The position numbers and the translations under genes were made by a program. This document shows, in pieces, positions 26,607 to 34,837 of a stretch of 64,000 nt of DNA. Under the pieces are notes generated by a model, which made no database searches, was not told where the DNA came from, and saw only the letters and a list, made by a program, of their open reading frames with translations. The stretch's first letter is position 1. Each line of letters begins with the position of its first letter. Origin of the DNA: VAZQ01 sp963841105 (GTDB lineage: Bacteria > Pseudomonadota > Alphaproteobacteria > Rhizobiales > Xanthobacteraceae); assembly GCA_963841105.1 (NCBI GenBank), contig CAWJCB010000018.1, positions 1 through 64,000 on the forward strand. The letters are read 5' to 3'.

Positions 26607-26631
26607 AGCGCGCAGGTTCGCGCAACAAAGG

Positions 26632-27462
26632 TCAGCTGCCTTGAGCGCGCGGCGCTTTCCCTGACGGGCCAGGCGACTTCCAGCCATTTTGCTGTGCCAG
26701 CATCGCTCTCAGGTACGCCACGTTGGCGGCCGCTTCATCAGACGGCAGGTCGGCCTGAGCGATATTTTCGGCTTCGGCGAAGCGGCCCTGCAGTCCCATG
26801 ACCAGAGCAAGGTTCTGGCGCACGCGCGGGTCTACCCGACTCTGGGCTGCCGCCCTGCGCAACGTAGTCTCGGCGCGGACAAGGTCCTTTGAAAGGGCAT
26901 AAGAAAGGCCGAGATTCGACAATACCGAGGGCTCGTCCGGCACAATCCGCAGCGCGGTGCCGTAGTATCTTTGCGCTTCCTCGTGCCTTCCCATCTGGTC
27001 GAGGACCGCGCCTTGAACGGACAGGATATGCCAGTCGGGCTGGTCCGGCGTATGGGCGTGGTTGAGCACTTCCAGCGCCTGCTGGAAATTCCCCACGTCA
27101 GCAAGCGCGCGACCATAGGCGCCAAGCACGCCCTTGTGCTTCGGATTACGGATTGATGCCTGTTCGAGGACGGCCACGGCTTGCGAGCGCTGTCCATTGG
27201 CGCGCAAGGATTGGGCATAGTTGATGGCGGTCTCGGGATCTGCCGGATTTGCGCGGTAGCGATCACCCCAGGTATCGGCGGAACGCCGCCAGTCCGCCTC
27301 CCCTTGCGGGTTGGAAGCCAAGGCGAGTGACCCGGTGGTCTCGGAAGGCGATGTCGTTTGGCAGCTCGCAAGTGCAATGGACACGGCAGCCGCAAGCGCG
27401 ACCGGAGCCAAGCGGCGGACGAGCGCCGCTGCTTTGAAACGTATTGAAGAAGAAGACGTCAT
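26632..27462 (-). CDS. tadD: TPR lipoprotein TadD
   Basis: 276 residues. A hydrophobic leader ends in the lipobox LASC (acylated Cys34). The rest is a string of about five tetratricopeptide repeats (NPADPETAINYAQSLRANGQ, KHKGVLGAYGRALADVGNFQ, DEPSVLSNLGLSYALSKDLV). TadD is a periplasmic or outer-membrane-attached scaffold for secretin assembly. It converges on tadC and is transcribed separately. A perfect TTAA-N7-TTAA site lies 48-63 bases upstream of its start. Confidence 0.92.
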   Translation of the reverse strand: MTSSSSIRFKAAALVRRLAPVALAAAVSIALASCQTTSPSETTGSLALASNPQGEADWRRSADTWGDRYRANPADPETAINYAQSLRANGQRSQAVAVLEQASIRNPKHKGVLGAYGRALADVGNFQQALEVLNHAHTPDQPDWHILSVQGAVLDQMGRHEEAQRYYGTALRIVPDEPSVLSNLGLSYALSKDLVRAETTLRRAAAQSRVDPRVRQNLALVMGLQGRFAEAENIAQADLPSDEAAANVAYLRAMLAQQNGWKSPGPSGKAPRAQGS

Positions 27463-27509
27463 TTTGGCCTCGTTGGGCCCCCACGAGGCACGGCAATAAA
27501 GAGTTAACC

Positions 27510-27525
27510 TTAACGGGCAGTTAAC
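27510..27525. promoter_or_regulatory. CtrA-type binding site between tadD and the M17 aminopeptidase gene
   Basis: Reads TTAACGGGCAGTTAAC: TTAA, seven bases, TTAA, the exact spacing of the CtrA consensus, and it is preceded by one more TTAACC at 27504. The centre is 55 bases before the tadD start. CtrA binding is inferred from the motif and from the known CtrA control of pilus genes. Confidence 0.55.
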
Positions 27526-27626
27526 CCGGCCGCCCGCGGCGCGCTGGAATGCGGCCGGCGCGCATTAAGCGCACCTTCACCGCCTTTCCCCTGCGTGCTA
27601 GCAGAGCGTTTGGAGCGGAATCTCTG

Positions 27627-29012
27627 ATGCATCCGATTTTTCTTCCACGCGGGCAGCCTTCGCCCACCATCCCGGTGACGTTTGTCAACAATTCCAACTG
27701 GCGAGAGCGGCGCGAAACGCTTGATCCACCGGCTCGCGCATTCGCCGATGCCGTCGGGTTCGAGCCAAGCGCCGGCCGTCACCTCCTCCTGCCCTCCTCC
27801 GCTGGCGCCCTCGCCGGCGTGCTATTCGCACTGGAAGATGATGAGGATCCAAAGAAGGATTTCTTCCGCCCAGCGGCTCTGTGCGGCGTGCTGCCCGCCG
27901 GCGCCTACCGCTTTGCCACCGCCCCGCACGATCCCAGGCTTGCGGCATTGGCTTTTGCCCTGGGCTGCTATCGCTTCGCCCGCTATCGCAAGCAGGACGG
28001 CAAGGAATTAAAGCTGGAGCTGCCCGGCAACGTGGATGGTGAAGATCTCGGTCGCATTGTCGAAGGCGTCTATCTTGCACGCGACCTTACCAACACGCCT
28101 GCCAATGATATGGGGCCGGCCGAGCTCGAAGAGGCTGCGCGTGCGCTTGCCGCGCGTCACGGCGCATCCTTCCGCTCGATTGTCGGTGACGATCTCCTCG
28201 CGGAGAACTTTCCGCTGATCCATGCGGTCGGTCGCGCCGCCGCTCGTGCTCCGCGCCTCATCGATCTGAGCTGGGGCGACGCAACCGCGGCGAAGATCAC
28301 GCTGATCGGCAAGGGCGTATGCTTCGATACCGGTGGCCTCGACATCAAGCCCGAGAGCGGCATGCTCCATATGAAGAAGGACATGGGCGGGGCAGCCTCC
28401 ATGCTGGCGCTTGCCCACATGCTGATGGACCGGGGAACAAGGATCAGGCTGCGCGTGCTCATCCCGGCGGTGGAGAATGCCATATCCGGCGCCGCCTTTC
28501 GGCCGCGCGATGTCTACCGCTCGCGCAAGGGACTGACGGTGGAGATCGGAAACACGGACGCCGAGGGGCGTCTTATTCTCGCCGATGCAATAACGCTTGC
28601 CGACGAGGAGGCGCCGGAGCTGATCGCGGACCTCGCTACTCTGACCGGCGCGGCGCGTGTTGCCCTTGGCGCCGATGTGCCGCCCTTTTACACCGATGAC
28701 GACGGGCTTGCGTCCTCGCTTGCTCAATGCGGATCGCGCGAAAACGATCCGCTCTGGCGGATGCCATTGTGGCATCCGTACGAGCAGTTGCTCGATTCCA
28801 AGGTTGCCGACATCAACAATGTCTCCTCCGTCAACCTTGGCGGCTCCATTACCGCCGCGCTGTTTTTGCGTCGATTCGTATCGCGCGCCGAGGCTTGGCT
28901 TCACTGCGATATCTATGCGTGGAATCCAACGGCCAGGCCGGGCCGTCCCGAAGGCGCCGAGGGCCAAGGTGCGCGTGCGCTCTATGCGCTGCTGGTCTCG
29001 CGATATGGCTGA
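27627..29012 (+). CDS. M17 leucyl aminopeptidase family protein
   Basis: 461 residues from ATG 27627, which has GGAG at 27612..27615. A cytosolic two-zinc aminopeptidase. The C-terminal catalytic domain is intact: KITLIGKGVCFDTGGLDIK (Lys229, Asp234, Lys241), MKKDMGGAA (Asp252) and IGNTDAEGRLILADAI (Asp311, Glu313). The N-terminal domain (1-150) is shorter and different from PepA, closer to the PepB-like group common in Hyphomicrobiales. Its stop overlaps the start of the NlpC/P60 gene by eight bases, so the two are translated together. This hints at joint use on peptides from cell-wall turnover. Confidence 0.9.
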   Translation: MHPIFLPRGQPSPTIPVTFVNNSNWRERRETLDPPARAFADAVGFEPSAGRHLLLPSSAGALAGVLFALEDDEDPKKDFFRPAALCGVLPAGAYRFATAPHDPRLAALAFALGCYRFARYRKQDGKELKLELPGNVDGEDLGRIVEGVYLARDLTNTPANDMGPAELEEAARALAARHGASFRSIVGDDLLAENFPLIHAVGRAAARAPRLIDLSWGDATAAKITLIGKGVCFDTGGLDIKPESGMLHMKKDMGGAASMLALAHMLMDRGTRIRLRVLIPAVENAISGAAFRPRDVYRSRKGLTVEIGNTDAEGRLILADAITLADEEAPELIADLATLTGAARVALGADVPPFYTDDDGLASSLAQCGSRENDPLWRMPLWHPYEQLLDSKVADINNVSSVNLGGSITAALFLRRFVSRAEAWLHCDIYAWNPTARPGRPEGAEGQGARALYALLVSRYG

Positions 29013-29907
29013 AACAGCGTCCGCGCGCCTTGACTCCCGCATCACTCCGGCGCGGCGTGATCTCGCGGCAAGCGAGCTGCTCGGCAAAGTCGCCGCGGCG
29101 CGCTTTGTCAACGGCGCGCTCTACGAAGTGGTCGCACCACAAGCGCCCTTGCGAGCTGCGCCCTCCCAGGAAGCGTCCCTGCAGACGGAGGCGCTCAAAG
29201 GCGAGCGCATCACGGTTTACGAGATCAACGAAGAAGGCTGGGCATGGGGGCAGCTGGAAAGTGATGGCTATGTCGGATACCTGCCGGCAGGCGCGCTACA
29301 CAAACCGGGTGCCCCCCCAACTCATAGGGTAACGGCGCTGCGGACACTGATCTTTCCCGGCCCTTCCATCAGGCTGCCGCCCGTTGAATCGAATGCATTC
29401 GGATGCCTGCTCGCGATCACGCGCACGGAAGGACCTTTGGCGGTCACTGCATCAGGAGGTTACGTCCCGGCACGGCATCTTGCGCCGGTCGCAGCAATCG
29501 AAATGGATTTCGTTGCGGTCGCCGAGCGCTTCGTCGGTTCGCCATATCTCTGGGGCGGCAAGACCAGCTTCGGGCTTGACTGTTCCGGGCTCGTGCAAAT
29601 CGCCCTCGCAGCTTGCGGCATCTCATGCCCGCGCGACAGCGACATGCAGGAGAAAGCCGTGGGCGAGCCGGTCGCGGACTCGCCCGATAGTCCTTCACTG
29701 CGCCGTGCGGATCTGATTTTCTGGAACGGCCATGTCGCGATCGTCCGCGACGAGACTTCGCTCCTTCACGCGAATGCCTTCCACATGTCCGTGGTGATCG
29801 AGCCGGCCGCGGAAGCCATTGCGCGCATTCGCGCATCAGGAAGCGACATCACCGGCGTTCGGCGGATGAGGCTGACTCAGCTTACGGGACGACAAGGCCA
29901 AGCTTGA
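29005..29907 (+). CDS. NlpC/P60 peptidoglycan endopeptidase with SH3-like domains
   Basis: 300 residues from ATG 29005. Two bacterial SH3-like regions come first (YEVVAPQAPLRAAPSQEASL, then ITVYEINEEGWAWGQLESDG, and a second around 105-160), followed by the NlpC/P60 domain: GSPYLWGGKTSFGLDCSGLV with catalytic Cys193, and NGHVAIVRD with catalytic His243. The family cuts gamma-D-glutamyl-diaminopimelate bonds (dipeptidyl-peptidase VI type). There is no obvious signal peptide, which argues for intracellular recycling of muropeptides, in line with the neighbouring aminopeptidase and the AmpG-like permease elsewhere in this window. The 3' end overlaps the convergent helicase gene by 26 bases. Confidence 0.9.
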   Translation: MAETASARLDSRITPARRDLAASELLGKVAAARFVNGALYEVVAPQAPLRAAPSQEASLQTEALKGERITVYEINEEGWAWGQLESDGYVGYLPAGALHKPGAPPTHRVTALRTLIFPGPSIRLPPVESNAFGCLLAITRTEGPLAVTASGGYVPARHLAPVAAIEMDFVAVAERFVGSPYLWGGKTSFGLDCSGLVQIALAACGISCPRDSDMQEKAVGEPVADSPDSPSLRRADLIFWNGHVAIVRDETSLLHANAFHMSVVIEPAAEAIARIRASGSDITGVRRMRLTQLTGRQGQA

Positions 29908-31960
29908 CCAGCCGCGAGCGGATTGCGCCTTTCTTGCGCTGATGGGCTCTGGCCATTGCTGCAACGGGCGCGCCTTCGAGGAACATGGTGCGCAGCCGAT
30001 TGTCCTCTTCCGGGGCCCAGGAACGGCCATGACGGGGCGGGACAGCGTCATTCGCCTTCTTACGCGGTCGATCCGGGCGCTCCGAAGGCACGCCCATGCT
30101 TTCTCCAGGTGTGCGGCTGCTCCCCGAGCGCTCGATCGGGCATTGGCCTGATACATTCTCGTTGATGCGCCGGCGCTCGCGCTCCGACATTATCGGCAGC
30201 CGTTCGTCGCCTCCGTCCGCGCCCGGACCCGTCCAAACGCAAATGCTCTGGCTCCTGCCGGTAAGCTCACGGAGAAACGGCGATGGGTTGGCCTGCTGTC
30301 CGTAACGCACATTCGAGTAGGTGAGACTGAGAATCCGTTTGGCCCGCGTAATCCCGACATAGGCGACCCGGCGCTCCTCCTCCGTGTCATCATTGTTGAA
30401 ATGCGGCAGCACGCCATCTTCCATGCCGACCATGAGCACCGCTTCCCATTCCAGTCCCTTGGCCGAATGGATGGTCAACAACACGACGGCATTCTCCGGC
30501 GGCTGGCGCAGCGCCGCGGATTGCTCGGCAATTCTCTGCTCGAGCTCCTCGAGTGAGGCACACGACAAGCCAACCGCCACCACGCTCTCAACAATGCTTC
30601 TCCACTCCGCCCGGGCACGCTCCGGCGCCTGGCCCGGCACGGCGGTGACGACCGCGTTACGCACGAAGCGGCACGATGCCGGGAATGAATGTCTTACGTC
30701 TGCTCCGGCAAGGTCGAGCTTACGACGGATGATCTCCGCACGCCTGCTGCTTCCCATGCAACTCATGGCATTCACGAACTCGCCATCGCGCAGGTAATGG
30801 AGAGATCCCACGACCAGTCTGGCAGCCACGCCCTGCCATAGATCACCGGCGCCGCGCACCTCATAGGGAATTTGCAGCTCCTTGAGCGCGGGCTGGAGAG
30901 CAACGCCTATCGAACCGACCCGATATAGGACGGCGATCTGCCGCGGCGGATGCTGCTTGAGCAGATTGGCCACGCCTCTCGCCACCTGACGCGCCTCCAC
31001 CTCCGGCGTCCCATAGCCTCGGATGACAATCTCGCCCGGCTCGGCAGTAAGCGGCTGATAATCTTTGTTTCGTCGCGACCGGTTCTTGGCGATCAAATGC
31101 TTGGCGACCGCGACAATGCGTGCCGCCGAGCGATAATTGCGACTGAGAACATGCACCTGCGCCCCGCGATATTTCTTTGTAAAATCCAGAGTGTAGCGCA
31201 CGTCAGCCGCCCGGAACGCGTACAGCGTCTGGTCATCGTCGCCGACCACCCAAAGGTGCAGCCCGGCTCGCACGAAGCGATCGATGAGCTCGACCTGCCC
31301 CGGATTGACGTCCTGATATTCGTCAACGAGAAGATGGTCGTAGCTTCCCGTGATGGCCTTGGCATAGGCGGCATCATTGTCCATCGCCCGAAACAGAAGG
31401 GGCACCATATCCGCAAAGTCGATGGCGCGGGCACTCTTGCGAGCGCGTTCGTAGATTGTGAAAAACTCCACCGCGCTGCGCAGCATCTCATCGTCCTTGT
31501 CGATCCCGGTTGCGAAGCTCTCCGGGTCGAGAAGCCGCTCCTTTGCGCCGGCAATGATGTCCAGGATGTCTGCGTCTTCGTTCCACCACATGCGTCGCGA
31601 ACTGAACACATGCCGCTGTTGCGCCGCATCCCAAAGCGCAAAGTCCGATGGAAGTCCCGCAAGTTGCGGGTTTTTCTTGAGATGGCGGAAGGCAAATCCG
31701 TGAAAAGTCGCCACTGACAAGTCTGCCGTGGCGACAATATCGAGGGCGCGCGCAATGCGCGTTTTCATCTCATCGGCGGCCTTTTTGGTGAAGGTCAGCG
31801 CCAGAATGCGCCGGCGGTCCACCCCCTCCCGCACGAGGTGAACAAAACGCGCGGTGAGTGTCGTCGTCTTGCCGGAGCCTGGGCCGGCCAGGACCAGTTG
31901 CCACCTTCCGGCGGCCGTCGCGGCGGCCCTTTGTGTCGGATCAAGGCTCTCGACCGTCAT
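29882..31960 (-). CDS. UvrD/Rep-type superfamily 1 DNA helicase with a C-terminal SANT-like extension
   Basis: 692 residues. Starts MTVESLDPTQRAAATAAGRW; Walker A is AGPGSGKTTTLTARF (25-39), motif Ia LALTFTKKAADEMKTRI, motif II DEYQDVNPGQ around 213, motif III WVVGDDDQTLYAFRAAD, motif IV LSRNYRS, motif V VVLLTIHSAKGLEWEAV, motif VI EERRVAYVGITRAK. The 2B subdomain is shorter than in UvrD. After the helicase core and a linker (about 575-640) the protein ends in a domain with WAPEEDNRLRTMFLEGAPV and KKGAIRSRLVKLGLV, a SANT/Myb-like helix-turn-helix pattern seen as a C-terminal tag in some bacterial proteins. No clear role assignable; it is not the cell's canonical UvrD by length. Confidence 0.85.
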   Translation of the reverse strand: MTVESLDPTQRAAATAAGRWQLVLAGPGSGKTTTLTARFVHLVREGVDRRRILALTFTKKAADEMKTRIARALDIVATADLSVATFHGFAFRHLKKNPQLAGLPSDFALWDAAQQRHVFSSRRMWWNEDADILDIIAGAKERLLDPESFATGIDKDDEMLRSAVEFFTIYERARKSARAIDFADMVPLLFRAMDNDAAYAKAITGSYDHLLVDEYQDVNPGQVELIDRFVRAGLHLWVVGDDDQTLYAFRAADVRYTLDFTKKYRGAQVHVLSRNYRSAARIVAVAKHLIAKNRSRRNKDYQPLTAEPGEIVIRGYGTPEVEARQVARGVANLLKQHPPRQIAVLYRVGSIGVALQPALKELQIPYEVRGAGDLWQGVAARLVVGSLHYLRDGEFVNAMSCMGSSRRAEIIRRKLDLAGADVRHSFPASCRFVRNAVVTAVPGQAPERARAEWRSIVESVVAVGLSCASLEELEQRIAEQSAALRQPPENAVVLLTIHSAKGLEWEAVLMVGMEDGVLPHFNNDDTEEERRVAYVGITRAKRILSLTYSNVRYGQQANPSPFLRELTGRSQSICVWTGPGADGGDERLPIMSERERRRINENVSGQCPIERSGSSRTPGESMGVPSERPDRPRKKANDAVPPRHGRSWAPEEDNRLRTMFLEGAPVAAMARAHQRKKGAIRSRLVKLGLVVP

Positions 31961-32019
31961 CGCTGCCGAAGTGATCAGCGCATTGCACGATTTAGGGAGT
32001 TTTCACAAAGCCCATGCCG

Positions 32020-33656
32020 TCACTGCGCAACCACGGCTTCCGGCGCGGTCTCCAGGTTGAAGGCGGCCGCAAACAGTGCGCGCGTATAGTCGCTCTTCGG
32101 GCCCGCAAACAGGGCCGACGCCAGTCCCTCTTCCATGACCTTGCCGTGACGCATGACGATCAGGCGGCTCGCCAGCGCCGCGACCACCCGCAAGTCGTGT
32201 GAAATGAAAAGATAGGTGAGATTGCAGCGCTTTTGCAGCGCGCGCAAAAGCTCGACCATCTGCGCCTAAATCACCATGTCGAGCGCGCTGGTCGGCTCGT
32301 CCAGCACGATGAAGGTCGGCTCCAGCACCAGCGCGCGCGCGAGCGCGATACGTTGCCGCTGCCCCCCGGAGAATTCATGCGGATAGCGAAAACGCGTGTC
32401 GGGATCGTCGAGCCCGACCTCTTCCAGCGCCCGGATCACGCGCTGCTCGCGCTCGGCCTTGTCGAGCTTGGGGGCGTGCACCCACAGACCCTCCTCGATG
32501 ATGTCGGAAACCGACATGCGAGGGGAAAGCGAGCCGTACGGATCCTGAAACACAATCTGCATATGGCGGCGAAACGGACGCATCTGTCGGAAGCTCAGGC
32601 CGGCAATTCGTGCTGCCGAGGAACACGATGGGACCGTCGGAGGAAATAAGCCGCAGAATTGCGAGACCGAGCGTCGTCTTTCCGGAACCCAATTCGCCGA
32701 CGATACCGAGCGTCTCGCCCTGCCGAATCGCTATGCTGACCCCGTCGACGGCCTTGATGTGGCCGACGAGACGGCGCATTACGCCACGCTTTATCGGGAA
32801 CCAGACTTTAAGGTCCGTCGTCTCGACGATCACAGGAGCATCCGGGCATATCGGCGCCGGGTCGGGCCGTGGCTCCGCAGCGAGCAGCGTGCGCGTGTAG
32901 GGATGCTCGGCTTGCGAGAATACATGCTCCACCTCCCCTTCCTCGACAATCTTTCCGTGCTTCATGACGCACACATTGTCGGCGATCTTGCGAACGATGC
33001 CGAGATCGTGAGTGATAAAGAGCATCGCCATTCCCAGTCGCGTCTGAAGCTCCTTTAACAGGTTCAGGATCTGCGCCTGCACGGTCACGTCGAGGGCGGT
33101 TGTAGGCTCGTCCGCAATCAGGAGGTCGGGCTCATTGGCGAGCGCAATCGCGATCATCACGCGCTGGCGCTGGCCACCGGACAGCTGATGCGGGTAGCTC
33201 TTCAATCGACCCTGCGGGTCCGGAATGCCAACCTGGCTGAGCAGATCGAGGGTACGCAGCCGCGCTTCCTCCCCCGAAATTCCGCGATGCAGAAGCAGGG
33301 CCTCGTTGATCTGCTTCTCCACAGTGTGGAGAGGATTCAGCGAAGTCATCGGCTCCTGAAAGATGATGGTGATGTCATCGCCGCGCACGCGGCGGATGTC
33401 CGAACTCATTCAACTCCAGGAGGTTCTGATTCTTGAAAATGACGGAGCCGGACGGATGGTGGGCCGCGGGGTAAGGCAGCAGCTTGAGGATGGACAAAGC
33501 CGTCACCGATTTCCCTGATCCCGATTCGCCGACCAGCGCCAGCGTTTCGCCTTTTCTGATGGAAAAGGAAACGCGGTCGACCGCCAGCGTCTCCCGTTGG
33601 CGTTGGCGAAAGGCAACGGAGAGATCGCGCACGGAAAGCAGTGGTTCTGCAGTCAT
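32020..33656 (-). pseudogene. yejF: Peptide ABC transporter ATPase (YejF-like), interrupted by two frameshifts and a stop
   Basis: A double-domain ATPase of microcin C/peptide importers. Starts at ATG 33656 (MTAEPLLSVRDLSVAF), overlapping the yejE stop. Domain 1 has Walker A LVGESGSGKSVTALSI and, after a frameshift, LSGGQRQRVMIAIALANEPD and DLLIADEPTTALD; domain 2 has LGIVGELGSGKTTLGLAI, then after a second frameshift YPHEFSGGQRQRIALARA and VLDEPTSALD. Lesions: one extra T in GAGTTCGG at 33404..33405; one base too many near 32605..32611; and TAG at 32266..32268 where the family has a Gln (LDMVI*AQMVELL). With three independent hits this could be a true pseudogene, or all may be sequencing errors. 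Rest of the sequence is conserved. Confidence 0.85.
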
Positions 33657-34837
33657 CACGCGAATGCCTTTCTCGGGTCGAAGGCGTCGCGCACCGCCTC
33701 GCCGATGAAGATCAAAAGCGAGAGCATGGTCGCAAGAGTCATGAATGCGGAGATGCCGAGCCACGGCGCCTGCACGTTGGCCTTGGCTTGCGAGAGCATC
33801 TCGCCCAGCGACGGCGAGCCCGGCGGCAGGCCAAAGCCCAGGAAGTCGAGTGAGGTCAGCGCGGCCACCGAAAACGATAGAATGAACGGCAGGAACGTCA
33901 TCGTCGCGACCATGGCGTTCGGCAGCAAATGACGGAACATGATCGTGCGGTTCGAGACCCCGAGCGCGCGCGCCGCCTGGATGTACTCGAAATTGCGCCC
34001 GCGCAGGAATTCTGCCCGTACCAACCCAACAAGCGAAACCCAGGAGAACAGCAAAAGAATTCCAAGCAGCACGAAAAATCCCGGCGCCAGCACCGAGGAG
34101 ATGATCAGGAGGAGATAGAGTCCGGGGACCGCCGTCCAAATCTCGATGAACCGCTGAAAGAGCAGATCCGTCCATCCGCCAAAATAACCCTGCACGGCGC
34201 CGGCCGCGACGCCGATGACGGACGAGATTATCGTCAACGCCAATCCAAACAGCACGGAAAGGCGAAATCCGTAGATGAGGCGCGCAACAACGTCGCGCCC
34301 CTGATCATCTGTGCCCAGCCAGTTGTATTCGAGATCACGGCAGCTCGAGAGACCCTTGCGCTCGACCACGGCCTTGCACTCGCGTTCGCTCAGAAGCCAG
34401 GTTGGCTTGGAAGGAGCGGGCGTGGGAAGATCGAGGTTTTGCGTGTTGTAGGAATATCGGATCGGCGGCCAAAGCATGAAGCCACCCTTCTCGGCTATGA
34501 GATTTTGCAGATACGGGTCGCGATAGTCGGCGGCCGTCTCGAACTCCCCGCCGAACGCCGTTTCCGGATACGTCACGAATACAGGAAAATACGACCTTCC
34601 ATCGTAGCGCACATAAAAAGGCTTGTCGTTGGCGATGAATTCGGCAAACAGCGAGAGCACGAACAAAAACAGGAATATCCAGAACGCGACGTAGCCACGG
34701 CGATTTGCCTTGAAATTGTGCCAGCGCCGCGCATTGAGGGGCGACATCGCAAGGAGATGGCCCTCCGGAAGCACAGCCAATCCCATCGGGGACTGCGCCG
34801 TTGTCTCCGGGATCTCGAGGCTGGTGCGATCGTCCAC
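33656..34837 (-). CDS. yejE: Peptide ABC transporter permease YejE
   Basis: 393 residues from GTG 34837, which directly follows the yejB stop (TGAGTG). An N-terminal membrane segment (YVAFWIFLFLFVLSLFAE) and a periplasmic loop (about 60-170, with a Cys pair) precede the binding-protein-dependent permease domain with five segments; the EAA loop reads EYIQAARALGVSNRTIMFRH. YejE/YejB form the channel of the Yej system that imports oligopeptides, including microcin C-type ones. Its stop overlaps the start of yejF by one base. Confidence 0.93.
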   Translation of the reverse strand: MDDRTSLEIPETTAQSPMGLAVLPEGHLLAMSPLNARRWHNFKANRRGYVAFWIFLFLFVLSLFAEFIANDKPFYVRYDGRSYFPVFVTYPETAFGGEFETAADYRDPYLQNLIAEKGGFMLWPPIRYSYNTQNLDLPTPAPSKPTWLLSERECKAVVERKGLSSCRDLEYNWLGTDDQGRDVVARLIYGFRLSVLFGLALTIISSVIGVAAGAVQGYFGGWTDLLFQRFIEIWTAVPGLYLLLIISSVLAPGFFVLLGILLLFSWVSLVGLVRAEFLRGRNFEYIQAARALGVSNRTIMFRHLLPNAMVATMTFLPFILSFSVAALTSLDFLGFGLPPGSPSLGEMLSQAKANVQAPWLGISAFMTLATMLSLLIFIGEAVRDAFDPRKAFA

